From assembly GCA_001630475.1 (NCBI GenBank), contig KV419420.1:208097-272096 (forward strand): 64,000 nucleotides of DNA, given 5' to 3'. The position numbers were made by a program, and so were the translations under genes. This DNA comes from Sistotremastrum niveocremeum HHB9708 (lineage: Eukaryota > Basidiomycota > Agaricomycetes > Sistotremastrales > Sistotremastraceae). Under the pieces are notes generated by a model. It saw only the letters and a list, made by a program, of their open reading frames with translations. It did no database searches and had not been told where the DNA came from. Shown here in pieces: positions 35,714-47,777 of this stretch (position 1 is the first letter of the stretch; the number at the start of each line of letters is the position of its first letter).

Positions 35714-36078
35714 GGATAATGGAAATCGAAGCTTAGCAATTGAAATATCTGAGAACCTTGTACGAAATTGTAGTCCCGTGTAACAATTGCTTTGATGACA
35801 TGTATATCGGAACCAAAGCTGATCGGAATGATAGCTGCACGAGCCCTGTATGGTCATCCAAATAGAAGCACTTGGGCACAGATAACGGGGAACGAAGAAT
35901 GGAAAAGGACCACCAGGTACTAGGCCGAGTTCCCCCACATTCCAGTGGAAACAACGGTGACCCCCAACGGAAATCTATTAAGACTACAGGCTATGATAAG
36001 GCAACTCAACAACGGGATTTGATGATAACCAATCTTGACGGAATGAAGAAAGAGTAATTAAACTGGCGGTATAGTAAG

Positions 36079-37987
36079 TCAGACTATTGTCCCCAATTGT
36101 TTGTGCAGCTGCGCCATCAATTGTATCATCAAATCCCTCATATGTCCGAAAGAGAGCAACAGTGGGATCGGCCGCACGTGTCCATTTGCTTTACTAATAT
36201 CAGAGAGAAGAGCATCAAAGTCCGAGATCGGACGACCAGAGAGTACTGCTTGTGTGAAAGTCGATTGCAGGGAAGTCACCCACTCTGGTTGCATTTTCCA
36301 ATCCGCGTCGTAGCCAGATTTCGGTGCTGAAAATGAATAACCTTTGATGTTCGCATTGATAAATTCCGTGATTTGAGCTACGCATCGGGTACGCAGCGCA
36401 AAGATCCATTGGAGCTGCTCAGGGTGAAGGTTTCGGAATTCTTTATGTGCAAAGAATGATGGCAAGGTGGTTGCGTTGGTTGAGATTAGATTCCAAAGTG
36501 CATGTCCTTTAACGGGCTTCAGACCGTGTCTGCTAGCAAACATCCAAACGCTAATGGGATCTTCGGCGATCATTGGAGTGGTGGAAAGGACGTCGACAAG
36601 TTCTGGTACGACAGAAGTGATGTCGTACTTGATAGCAGCTTCGAGGAGAGAAAGGAGTTCGCGGAGAGTCTGAATTTTTGGTCGCGGAACCGGATATATA
36701 TAGCGAAGAAGAGCGTCCATAACCGGAGCAGTCTCGGTGACGTCAACGGTCTGTACGATGGGCGCGACCTCGGCGGTGACGGGGTGGCGGTCTCCGATAT
36801 CGAACATGCTATGAAACACGGGTGAGGCGAATCGAAGGATATATTTGAAGACTCTGAATTCGGTAGCATCCGAGGTTTTGATAATTAGGTCGGCGTCTTG
36901 GCAATCGAAAGGAATGAGGGAGGGAATTGTGGTTGTTGATTCTTCTTCTGAATCTTTGGAGGCTTTCGTTTTCGGAATAGCTGGTCGAGTCGCTCGAGGA
37001 ACTAGAGCAGCGGGTGAGTTTTGCTTGATCGAGTTTGCACAACAGCAGGATAATTAATATCTTACTTTTAAAGTTTTGGACGAGTTGAGTGATGTGTGCA
37101 TTGACGCAGTCGACGACGTAGAGATAACCCTCAACAGACCGACACTTGTAGTGCGTGGGCCTATCTTTCCATTTCCGGGCGATCTGAACAATATCGATCG
37201 GAGACGCGGGGTTCGCTTTCAGCATTTCATCGAGTGTGGTTTTAAAATCTCGCATCCAGCAATCTTCATCGTGAACACATCCATCCTCCATCGTATCCGC
37301 TTCTTTCCAACACTCATCCGCTTTCTTCGTAACAGACCTCCTCAACTCGGCGGCGGCTTTAAAGATAGGAGAGAGATCCTGGATACGGAGTTCGTCTTCT
37401 TCGCGAATCTTCCCAGGAGTTAAGAAGAAATTCTTCGTTAGAGTGTGTTCGTCGATGGCCGTGGAGAGAATGTACGGATATACGGCTTTTGCGACCTCGG
37501 GCATGTCGTAACGCATAGCGAGAGCATAAAATGTTCGTGGAGACTTCGATAATAGAGGACTTCGTTCCAGGACGTCAGCTAGACGTTCGATGACAGTCGC
37601 GATCTTATATTTATGAGCTACTTGAAGGAGAGATGCCAATCTCGTCGTCGACTTCGTGGGTTCGCGAGGGACAGGATAGAGATATCGGATCAACGGGCGC
37701 ATCACAGTGCTGTTGTCATCAACAGTAATGATAGGAAGCTTTTCAGAGGATGGTTTTTCAATCGAGGATGATGGATGACGGCTGGATTTCCTGGAAGCGA
37801 GGTAAATCATATCTTCGAAGACTTCTGAAGCGAGTTCCAGAGACGCCCTGTGAGCTTTGAGTTCTACATTATCAGAGCATCGTATGATGATATCAGCTCC
37901 TTCGGTTGGCCATTCTGGCTGATGTACTGGTGCAGCTGCAGCTGCAGCGACTGGTCTGGGGACTCTGGACGGCGGAGGCTGTGGCAT
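36079..37987 (-). CDS. Double-BTB protein 1
   Basis: Two coding parts are joined by an intron after NAHITQLVQNFK (donor GTAAGA near 37065). The ATG at 37987 (MPQPPPSRVPRP) is chosen because the longer frame to 38005 starts at TTG. Module A follows a Pro/Ala-rich start: EGADIIIRCSDNVELKAHR, SEVFEDMIY, LIRYLYPVPRE, and a GCVHDEDCW motif near the end of the A half. Module B has CQDADLIIKTSDATEFRVFK, ASPVFHSMF, LLRYIYPVPRPK and a long helical tail. BTB/POZ domains dimerise and often recruit Cullin-3. With no Kelch, zinc-finger or MATH partner domain seen, an adaptor role is inferred only. It is about 600 residues and intact by eye. Confidence 0.85.
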
Positions 37988-38610
37988 GCCAGGTCCGATT
38001 CCCAACGAGATACAGCTGCCCAGGCTTTCGAATTTCGGCGAGATAAGCTTTCAATAGATACACCGTCGCTCTTTGGAGTCTGTAATCGTGGTTGCAGAAA
38101 TCGACGAGAACAACCTGGAGAGCAGCGAGCCTAGGATGAGGCGGAGTTTCAAACCTTCACAACACTGCTGCCAGGTATAATTACGTAATGACTCAGTTAC
38201 TCGAATCCACGACCAGGCACTCTGCTTCAACTTAATCGTCTCCTGTACTACAGGTCTTTTCCTTGATTGTAACCTCGTTGTTGTATTTCATTCATATTCC
38301 CATTTTTGAATCCCAATATTCGGTAAAGCGTTGTTCTGTACATGTTTCAATAAATTGACATACGGCTTTTTTGATAGGACAATTTTTCTAATGAGCTGCG
38401 CAGAACGAACGCGTCAAATCCGAAGCCATGTGGATGGCATGACCGTTGCTAGATGTCTTTAATAGCTGCGCAGCGGTCTCTCATAGCCGCCATACCGTCC
38501 AATTTGACCAGAATGGTCTGATCGTCGATCGTGGGATTGCATCTGCCAGTGCCCTTTCTCAGCGCCCAGTCTTCTCTCTTGACGACGTCAAGCCATCATC
38601 CATTATATCG
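37988..38610. other. Divergent intergenic, BTB 1 / Sec14-like
   Basis: About 620 bp holding both promoters. No gene or repeat is recognised. An open frame in 38446-38610 continues into the Sec14-like gene, but upstream of the chosen ATG it lacks family features. Confidence 0.45.
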
Positions 38611-39751
38611 ATGGAAAACGCGACGACGACTAGCTCGCCGGCGCTGACAGAATCTCAAGCTGAAGCGTTGCAGAGGTTTCGGTCCGAGCTGTGGGCTGAG
38701 AAGATTCTGCGGGACGGCGACTCCATCGGCACTGATGACGACACCTTATTGTGCGTTTTTTCTTTTTCTTTTGAAGGTGGACGGTGGCTTAGCACGAAGA
38801 CTGTAGACGATTCTTGAGAGCGAGAAAGTGGAATGTAACGGCTTCAAAGGAGATGATTAGTGCGTGTCAGTTGTGGAGGAAGAGCGTTGAGGGCAAAGGG
38901 ATCGATGCGTTGTACCGCGAGATGGATCCGTTTGATGTGCGTTTTCTTTTATGTTCAGCCGGAACAATGCTGATGCTGACTAGTTTCCGCAACGAGATAT
39001 CGTATTCACCTATTGGTCAATGTACTATCATAATGTATGTCCTCGTCATACAGCCTTTCCCGGTATTGACTAGGATCGTACAGGTAGACAAGGTACACGC
39101 ATTGTGGACTCAGAGCTTCGCCATGCTTATTTTACTTCTGCTAGACAGGTCGTCCCATCAACATCCAACATCTCGGTTCTATAAACCTTCCCGCTTTATA
39201 CGAGCACGTCACACCCGAGAAGCACTGGCGTTCGATATTCCTCACCGCCGAAGGGCTTATGCGCGAAATCCTGCCGGCTGCATCACGAAAAGCCGGTCGA
39301 CACATCAATAACGGTCTATGTATCGTCGATCTCAAAGGCTTTACGTATGTGTCTCCTCCAAGAGCAAGTCGAACGCGCTAACGCTCAGCCTAGGTTATCG
39401 CAGTTCTGGCAGATGCGTGATCTCGTGAAGAAATCCTTCCAAGTCTCTCAAGATTACTATCCCGAAACAATGGGGAAGTTAATAGTCATCAACGCTCCGA
39501 CTTCATTCACGTATATCTGGGGAATCGTCAAACGGTGGCTTGCGCAAGAAACGGTCAATAAAGTCGAGATTTTGGGCAATGCCTATCTTGAGGATTTGCT
39601 GAAAGAGATTGATGTGGATGCATTGCCTGCTTCCCTCGGAGGGACTTGCGAGTGTAAGGGGTTGGGCGGCTGTGTATTGAGTAATGTCGGGCCTTGGTTG
39701 GACGAACGACGGTCACGAGAAGCTACAGTAGAACCAGTCGTCAAAGAATAG
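38611..39751 (+). CDS. Sec14-like CRAL-TRIO phosphatidylinositol transfer protein
   Basis: Seven exons from ATG 38611 (MENATTTSSPALT). The CRAL-TRIO-N block reads LRFLRARKWNVTASKEM, joined across the first intron to TDDDTL. The lipid-binding domain follows with RDIVFTYWSMYYHN, GRPINIQHLGSINLPALYE, CIVDLKGFT, QDYYPETMGKLIVINAPTSF, WGIVKRWLAQETVNKVEILG and the end SLGGTCECKG. Sec14 proteins exchange phosphatidylinositol and phosphatidylcholine at Golgi and other membranes and support lipid signalling. GxGxx-type and YPE motifs are present and the length (about 320) is normal. The C-terminal tail is short and acidic. It is convergent with eL27, 155 bp apart. Confidence 0.9.
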
Positions 39752-39906
39752 ATTTTTGAGTTCGCATAGCTTGTGAAGCTACGCTCCAATGGTTATGCGT
39801 GCATTCATATAGGAGCATATTATCGTATAGGGGAATGCGACATGCAATGAAAGACATAGGCAGGTTTTAGGATATCGCCACCAGCAGACACCGACACCAC
39901 AACCGC

Positions 39907-40683
39907 TCAGAACTAGAACACATCATCAGTATCGACTTAGTAGAGAAAGAGAACCAACGACGTACCCGCAGAGGAGTGAAGAACCACTTGTTCTTACCCG
40001 AAGTATACCTCTCCTCCAAAAGCTTCTTAACAGTCTTTTTCGCATCTTCTCTCTGCGAAGGCTCCTTGAAAGTCTCCGAGCTGACGGTTCCCTTCAATCC
40101 TTCCAACTCAAGAGTGTATCGGGTAGGGAAGAGGTGGGAGTAGTTGATAGCCTACATATCAAAAAAAAACGTCAGCTTCATCATGAACCATCCCGAAATC
40201 TCTTACTCCAATCGTTTGGAGCAGTGCAGGCAGGGATGGAAAGAATGAAACTGACCTTGATAAAAGGCTTAACCTTGTTCCTAGCAGCAAGTCTCTTCGC
40301 ACCCATTCTCTTCGTGACTTTACGAGGATATCTCTCGATACCAGCAACGATGGCGTGAGGGTAGGGACGCTCTTTTGTACCATCATCAGCCTGCTTGATG
40401 ACGACAATTTTCTTGCCGGCGTGACGGCCTTGGAGGACGATGGCGACCTGTACGAACGACGACGATTAGCATCGGGATATTATGATTGATTTTGAAGATT
40501 CAGATGGGATAGCAGTCGAATGAAGATAGAGGAAAGGTAGGAGCGGGTTGGGTGGATGATTGGTTGGTACGACGAGCGCCGATAAATGAGAAAATTTCAC
40601 TGACTTTGCCGGGCTTGTAAACTGAGACAGCGATCAGCACTATGTTCTGATCCAGCGATACCGACGAACGAACCTTTCACCAT
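39907..40683 (-). CDS. RPL27: 60S ribosomal protein eL27
   Basis: Five exons from ATG 40683: MVK, then VYKPGK, then [19 protein letters not shown]...[18 protein letters not shown] and [17 protein letters not shown], then [18 protein letters not shown] to KWFFTPLR, and a last exon that supplies only Phe and the stop. The result is about 136 residues, the canonical eL27 length, ending TPLRF. The very short first exon directly after the ATG is typical of fungal ribosomal protein genes. eL27 is a structural protein of the large ribosomal subunit, with an N-terminal KOW-type region at residues 5-40. Confidence 0.95.
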
Positions 40684-41230
40684 TTTGGAGTCGGTCTTGA
40701 GGGGGAGGTGAGGTAGCTTGAGGACGCGGGACGCGGGATGGGCGGAGGATGAATCGACTGTACAGTTTTACGGCACTTCCCGGGCGCGACCACTTTCGGC
40801 AATCGGATATCGGATACCATCCCGCCTCGCCGAAGAAATCAAGCAAGTGATTCAAATCGGTATATTCGTTGAACAAGTGGGTACAGAATATGGTACATGA
40901 TAATCGTGAATGCCTCTCGCTAGCAACACTCGCCCAAATCGTTTACTTGTAGTAGCACCCTATCGCCTGCCTCGCTCACGACCCACTGGAAAACGAAGAC
41001 AGCAATTGGCGGGACATCTCGCTCTGTGATAGAATCAAAACGGAGGCGAAGACGGGGACTGTGGAGGATAGAATAGTAGCAGGATCTCAGTGTAGAGCAT
41101 GCTGCTAATGCAACGAAGACGACTGAGACCTGAACGTCAAACATGGCTGATATAACGATCATAAGTGAACATACCACGGATACCTCGGGAAGAATACAAC
41201 AATGGAAAACCGCCGGACACATCGCACTCT
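40684..41230. other. Intergenic, eL27 promoter side
   Basis: About 550 bp between the eL27 start and the end of RPB9, so it holds the eL27 promoter and the RPB9 3' region. No further gene is supported. Confidence 0.5.
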
Positions 41231-42046
41231 CTATCCTTCCCGACGTTCCTCTTTAAGATCCGGATCTTCGAACGTGTGGCCACAATTCGTGCAAACGTAA
41301 AACAAGATCATCCGGGTGTGTTTTCGTTTCGATTGGTCTTGGAAATAGACGGCGCTGTTCACAGTAGGGCCAAGAACGATGACGATAGGATACAGGATAG
41401 GGAGCGATAGAGATAGAAGTGGAAAGAAAGACGATGAGTCAGGCACTTCGATTTCATCTCAAGGTTAAGATCAAACGTACTCGGTATGGTTGCACTTCGG
41501 ACACGAGATGTTAGAATGAGGCTATCCATCACATCCCTCAGTGCCATTCCAAAGCCAGAATTAATGATGTTGAGCTCACTAATGTCGGATCATTCTCCAG
41601 ATCCTGAGTCACGCCTTGCTGTTCCCTTTAAAAGCAATCAGCCTCTGAACTTCATCGCCATAGAAGGCATAGATAGAATGGAGTACGCACTGCGTGACAA
41701 CTTGCAAATCATTTCGATAGACACACTTGTTCTCGCCGAGCTCGTCGTATTCGCATATTCGGCAAGCGTAGACCATCACGCGTCGTTCGGGGTCGGCTTT
41801 GGGGTATAAGAGGTTATTGCATTCGTGGCAGAAGTGAAGAGAGGCCTATGCAGCAGGGTTATTAGTCTCTTGGGCGTATATGAGGAGCTTGAGGGCCGTA
41901 CCATTGGAATGTGAACGAGGGAGTGTCGAGGAGGATTGGAATTCCGATCGGGCATCGGCATTAGTCATATCGGGACGGAAGGTGCGGAGATTGAAACTCA
42001 ATTCGCCCCCGTCTTGTTGCTCGTCCTTTTGTGGCCTTTGTCTCAT
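41231..42046 (-). CDS. RPB9: RNA polymerase II subunit RPB9
   Basis: Multi-exon gene ending at 41231. The first zinc ribbon reads HFCHECNNLLYPKADPE, then VMVYACRICEYDELGENKCV. The linker is QEQQGVTQDLENDPTL. The second, TFIIS-type ribbon reads SCPKCNHT, then AVYFQDQSKRKHTRM and YVCTNCGHTFEDPDLKEE. All eight zinc-binding Cys are present. Rpb9 sits at the lobe/jaw of Pol II and supports start-site choice, fidelity and transcript cleavage. The start is uncertain: ATG 42046 gives a long polar N-terminus, while an in-frame ATG near 41968 (MTNADARSEF) gives a protein nearer the usual length. It is divergent from BTB 2 with about 70 bp between starts if the upstream ATG is used. Confidence 0.9.
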
Positions 42047-42118
42047 CTGCACTCATTGTCTGCGCTCATCAGTCTTCTGAATCAATATTCATCATTGAAA
42101 CCATCGTATCATCTGCGA

Positions 42119-44018
42119 ATGTCTCTCACTGCAGCTCAGTCTACGAGCGGATCGGCGCCGGTGAGCTCCTCCTCTACCATGCTAATCACAGCTCTTTTGA
42201 CATCATTCAATTTCCACAGCATGAGTGGCCAACAGAAGATGCAGACCTCATCATCCGCACATCTGACGGAATCACTTTCAAAGTCCATAAAGTAATTTTG
42301 GAAATTGCATCAGAAGTGTTCGAAAACATGATCTACCGCTCTTACAATCGTACGAGTCGGCATTATTCTCCAAAACCGCTACAACAAACCGACGGGGATA
42401 TTCCACTCATTAATGTTGACGAAAACGGTGTCGTCATGCGTGGACTACTGCGATACGTCTATCCGGTATCCCGCTCCTCAATCACCGACTTGGAGCACTT
42501 CGGATTGGTACTCGGCGTGGCTGTCAAGTATAAAGTTGAGGTAGCTGTTCAGGATCTAGTGAATCAGTTGAAGCGGAGCGATTGGACTCGGAGCCACCCT
42601 GTCATCGTTTACATGATGGCCCACGAACATGGACTTGAAGACATCATTTCATTGGTCTACCCCAATATCCTCGCACTCGATCTTCAAACAGATCGCATGA
42701 GAGACAGGGTGACCCCGGATGCGAAGCGCTTTGCTATCGCGGACTATCTGTCCATCGCAGATTCGAAGCACGCGCTCATACAAAACGCGATGCAACAAGT
42801 GGAAGAAGCGTACACGGAGGCCCGCAAGTTAAAGCCCAATGGCTGTCATCCTGTAAACTGCTGGATGCCTCGGTTACGCGAGGCTATACGCACTCACTTA
42901 GGGAACGACCCATGTTCCACTGTGAGCCTTGTAGCTTTTGCTTGCCGAGCTCCACGTTCCGAACCATGCATCTGCTTCTCCGTCTGCATTCGTTTTGTGG
43001 AAATTTTCAATGAGAATTTGATGACTCTACGCAACAATATACGAGGTACGGAAATACCATTCGAGTTTACGACGATCAGTTGTTTAATTTAAGTTCTTAT
43101 CAAGCTCCTAGTCAACAGCCCCAGAAATCACCACCGATTCATAATTCATCGCGGATCTTCCTCTATCAGGATGCTGACTTCTATATTCGCACATGCGATG
43201 GCAATCAATTCAAAATTTTCAAGACCATGCTCCGTTTGGCGTCTCCTGTTTTTAATGACATGTTTCTGGTAGGCGACGAGCAAACCTCATCCACGACCCT
43301 CTCTGAATCAGAAAACGTCACGAACGTTACTGAGCCAGCAAAAACCATTGACGCCCTGTTGCGATACATCTACCCCGTTCGCAAACCTGATATAACATCA
43401 CTGCCAGACCTACTATCTCTCCTTGAGGCATCCATAAAATATGATGTGTTGTCGACACCCCATATGATTGTGGAGACCATTTGCAGCCCCGAAATTCTAA
43501 ATCAGGATCCTTTTTTGTGCTACGTCGTCGGATGCCAACATGACATTGCACAATTAAAGCATTCCGCGATCATGGCACTCGTCCGACGAGATCTTTCCGA
43601 GCCCCACGTGGTCTTATCTCGACCAGACCTTAGCATTCTTTCACGACAGGAACTGCAGGACCTCTTCCGACACCGTACAGACTATACGACCCAGGTTATC
43701 CGAAAGATCAGTGCCGCGATCCCAGAGTTCTGTCGGACGGACTATACAGGAACATTCCCGAGACCTTCGAATCGGAACGAATCGGCCGCTGCGCTTATCT
43801 CATTACAGGCAGCCCTGGTGCAGGCAGTGCTGACCGGATTACCCATCCAAGCCCTCGAGACCACCTTCCTCCCGACAATCGTCCAAACCCACGACGGATC
43901 TCCTTTCGTACCTGTTCTGCAATGCCTCAGTCGAGCTAAAGCCGCCTGGGCATCAATGGATTTCGATTTCGAACAGAAAATAAGAGCGATAAACTCTGGT
44001 TCGAATGTTCCTTCTTAG
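42119..44018 (+). CDS. Double-BTB protein 2
   Basis: Exon 1 from ATG 42119 encodes MSLTAAQSTSGSAP. Splicing at GTGAGC joins it to HEWPTEDADLIIRTSDGIT, which is better than the unspliced frame from 42031. Module A: FKVHKVILEIASEVFENMIY, LLRYVYPVSRS, then the motif GCHPVNCWMPRL. An intron starting GTACGG near 43045 leads to module B: QDADFYIRTCDGNQFKIFK, ASPVFNDMFLVGDE, LLRYIYPVRKPD, and a helical tail ending SNVPS. It is about 600 residues and appears intact. The short divergent interval with RPB9 suggests shared promoter DNA. Likely a BTB adaptor; partners are unknown. Confidence 0.85.
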
Positions 44019-44426
44019 GTGTGCTCACTCGGCTTCAGGGCATCTCTCTCATTTGACATGTGACATGGAATGAAAGGAGGATGGTGCAGCAAAAATAGTG
44101 TGGTTCACGTAGTACGCACTTGGACAGTCTAGACTGTTTACATGCGAGGCTGGAAATTGGCTCGAATACGGAAGAAGTCCTTCATCCTGCGTATTTATAG
44201 TTTATACCTTGCTCCTCACATATTTTTAAAAATACAGAAAGATGCAGCGGCATGTAAAGGATCCTCGGAAGTTTCAATCATCAAAATCTGAGATTCTTGT
44301 GAAGCACGATCGGAGTTTCGACCGGGAATCGGCATTAGTCATGCCTCCTATACTGAGATCGAATTTTGCGCGTCTCTCAAAGCTCATTGTCTAGTCCCTC
44401 GTTCACTCAATACTTCAGTGACCTCA
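44019..44426. other. Intergenic, BTB 2 / BTB 3
   Basis: About 400 bp. Near its right end is a short block resembling the BTB 2 upstream region (GGAATCGGCATTAGTCAT-like wording at 44325-44342 versus 41945-41970), consistent with tandem duplication including some 5' DNA. No gene. Confidence 0.45.
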
Positions 44427-46239
44427 ATGAGCCACGGTAGCTCCGAAATTCATCCCAACGAGGACGTCAAGTGGTCCACAGTGGGCGCAGACCTGCGCAT
44501 CCGAACAGCAGACAAGGTGGAGCTGGATGTACACAAGTTGTGTCTCGAACTTTCTTCGGACGTTTTCGAAAGCATGATCTTCCGCCTATGCGTCAGCACC
44601 AGCCGCCATCACACTCCTAATCTACAAGAAACATCGGAAAGCCTTCCCATCATTGTCCTCGATGAGTCAAGCCCGGTCGTCCGGGCACTGCTTTCATACA
44701 TCTATCCCATAAAGCCTATCTCTCTGACGGACAACCTCCCGCTTCTTATATCTGTCATTGACGCAGCCTACAAATATAACATTAAGGTGGCCATTCAGGG
44801 CTTCACGCAGGAGCTCAAGCGTAGTTCGTGGATCCGTGCGAAGCCCTTTCAGGTGCTTGCGATAGCCCTTCGCCATGGTATCCGTGATATCCTGGAAGCG
44901 GTGTATCCCTCGCTTCTTTCATACAATGCATCGATCGACGAGCTGAGGCGTTCCGCCAGCACTACGGAAAAACTCTTCCCTTTGGGAGATTTTTTTGCGC
45001 TGGTCGACACCAAGACGCGACTCTCGGTGATCCTCTTTCAGAGAGTCCACACAACTGCTACGATACTTGCCTTGCAGCATGTTAAATGTCATGGCTCAGG
45101 TTGCTGGATCTCAAATCTGAAACAAGCCGTTCTACCGCACATACAGTCCAGCCCAAGCACACGGGTAGATCTACTGAACCTGGCATGTCGATGTATCACG
45201 AGTCAGCCAGAGTCTCCCCTTAAATGTACTGCAATAAGCGACTACATCAATTTTGTGAAGACCATCAATCATGAAATTCAGAAGCAGGTAAACACTGTGA
45301 CTGGTGGGAAACTTCTTATTTCTCTCAAAGTCTTGGATTTTCGCTGATACAGTGACAGCGTCACTTCTTTCTAAATACCCTAACTCGGAACAACCGCTAA
45401 ACGTGGCTCGATTTACCAATTATGAAGATGCGGATCTTATGATCAGGACATCCGACGGTGTAGAATTCAGGGTTTTCAAAAGCCTACTTGGAATGGCTTC
45501 CCCAGTGTTTAGAGACATGTTTCTTCTCAGCGACAATCATCCTGCTCCCTTGACAACATCTGTCAATAATCAGGTGGAAGTTGCGGAGACCGGAGAAGTC
45601 CTCGGGTCTCTGCTCACATATGTTTACCCTCTCCCTCGCGCTCTGGGTCTCCCTCTTTCGAAAATGCTCTCTATTTTGGAGGCCGCTCTCAAATATGAGG
45701 TCGAATCAGCCATAGCGACCCTGCTGAGCTATCTATGCTCCACCAAGCTGATTGGAGAAGACCCTCTAGGAGTGTTCCTATTTTCCGTCAAGTTTGATGT
45801 CCCCAACTTACGACGGAATGCGCTCATGAGTCTCGCGCTCGTAGACATTTCGAATTCGGACTCATTTTTCAAACATCCACAATTCGGAACGCTACAGGGC
45901 GAACAGCTCCAGATTATCCTCCGAACCCGAGCGCAGTACGTTGCCAGTGCATCGCGAACCTTGTGCACGGCTATCGAGCAGTTCACCCCGAAGGACACCC
46001 GGACTGATGTTGGAGATAATAGTCCACGGATGCAGCCCGCTTGGACGACTATCATGCAGTCGACCCTCTTGACCGCCATACAGTCGGGTGCCTCTCTTTC
46101 TGATCTGGACACGTTCATCCCCATTATCGGCAAAGCCAGCGGCGTCTGCGAAATGATACCTTTTTTACAGTGCTTCAAGCAAGCCAAAGACGCTATTTTG
46201 AAAGCAACCCTGGAGTTTGAGGAGCGACTACCCCTATAG
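44427..46239 (+). CDS. Double-BTB protein 3
   Basis: ATG 44427 (MSHGSSEIHPNED) is preferred; the frame from 44418 begins with GTG. Module A: VGADLRIRTADKVELDVHK, LSSDVFESMIF, LLSYIYPIKP, and the Cys motif KCHGSGCWISNL. An intron with donor GTGGGA near 45305 and acceptor ACAG near 45353 leads to module B: YEDADLMIRTSDGVEFRVFK, ASPVFRDMFLLSDNHPAPL, LLTYVYPLPRA and a helical tail ending LEFEERLPL. It is about 590 residues. Same orientation and closest in layout to BTB 2, 0.4 kb away, pointing to tandem duplication. It appears intact. Confidence 0.85.
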
Positions 46240-46714
46240 TACAACCATTAGCAGATGGCCGGGTATCGGGACTCCTGAGCGGTCACAAAACTCGTCTAAG
46301 TGCCAGAATAGCAGTTCAAGGATGCATAGCAGAGTCTCCATGACACGAGAACGTTTCAATGATGGTCATGGTATCAGTGGTGTAGTTGACTAATCGTTTT
46401 TGTTATATAATACTTTTGAGCTGCATTGTCTACGCTAACACGGCACTGATGCTTCAAAGACAAAGACTGGAAATCCACTTTCAAGCCTTCATGATAAACC
46501 CCCGCAAGGACTGGGAGATGAGTGACATCGGCCCCGCGTTCCTGGGCGCTTATGGATATTTGTACTTGTGTGTCTTACCCCTGTGTTCACGGTCTTGTAG
46601 CTGGTCTTGTCCAAGGTCTTGTTGCTATCTTGTTCACCGACAGCGCAGTAGTTCTTGAATCATTCCTATTAGGCTGGTCTTCCTCTCATATTCCCTTCGA
46701 AAACGACGCCAATC
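46240..46714. other. Intergenic, BTB 3 / BTB 4
   Basis: About 475 bp. Overlapping open frames at 46386-46797 have Cys/Trp-rich chance-like translations and run into BTB 4 in another frame, so I do not call them. Confidence 0.45.
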
Positions 46715-47275
46715 ATGTCTGCCACACTCTCCCGACTTCCGACTGTAACACTCAGCAATTCCTACTTCAGTGGCTTTTGGTCGACGGATGGTTCTGATCT
46801 CTTTATCCGAACGTCCGACAAAATGGAGCTCAAGGTTCACAAAGTTATTCTTGAGATGGCTTCAGAAGTCTTCGAAAGCATGATTTTCCTTGCCTCCAGC
46901 CAAACCAGCCGCCATCGCTCCGCGGCGGATTCACAGAAGGGTGGCCTACCATTAATCACGGTCGAGGATGACAGCGCTACCTTTTGCGCTCTCATGAATC
47001 ACATCTATCGTGTCGTGCGTTTCCCCATCTCGGATGAAAAGAAATTTTCTTCCGTCCTCGACCTGGCCTACAAATATAAAGTGAAGATGGTCATTCAAGA
47101 CCTGAAGGACCAACTTTTCCAATCCGGTTGGATCACCACCACTCACCCGATACTCATGTATATCTTGGCCATCCGACACAATATGTACGACGTGATGAAA
47201 GAGGTGTATCCCAGAATCCTTTCGCTCGATCTCACGACGCAAAATATGTCGCAACGCTTGACGAATGACGAGAGG

Positions 47276-47777
47276 TGTAGAGAATCTGGATAAAAGGTGG
47301 GAGGTCGGAGGTAGTGTATGAGGTCGGTCTTGTAGAAATGCCCGTATATAGACAAATACAATATCAATCAATCAAACTAGTCTATTCCGAGGCTCGTCGA
47401 GGAACCCAGCCAACGACTAACAAACAAACAGATCTTGAATCTAACAGACGAATTCTAGGTGAATTCAGATTCTTACAGCAACTAGGCACAGATTGCCAGT
47501 CATAAACAGAGGGTGAGAGATACGCAGGTCGTATTCTGAGGGCTCTAGAGGCGTATTTACAGGTGTATTTATACTAAACAGAGACCTACAGAATATGAAA
47601 GATAATTGAAAAAGGGTTGCTATGGTGCGGGACCGAGCACAAAGTATGTACAGAAAAGGAAGCACAATAACGAGTTGTATGACTCACGTATGAGTCACCT
47701 ACGAGAGATGCTATTGGTCGAACGAGAGAAAATACAAAGAAAAACAATAATATATTCGCTTAGCTACGATCTCTACA
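47276..47777 (-). repeat. LTR, 3' copy (left)
   Basis: 502 bp, ends TGTAGAG...CTCTACA, a 7-bp inverted end. By eye identical to 51166-51667. Confidence 0.95.

Noticed and set aside
46386-46797. Overlapping Cys/Trp-rich frames before BTB 4
   Set aside because: They read into BTB 4 in other phases and have no family signs.
47314-47505. Small frames repeated exactly at 51204-51395 and neighbours
   Set aside because: They are LTR sequence and recur only because the two LTRs are identical.
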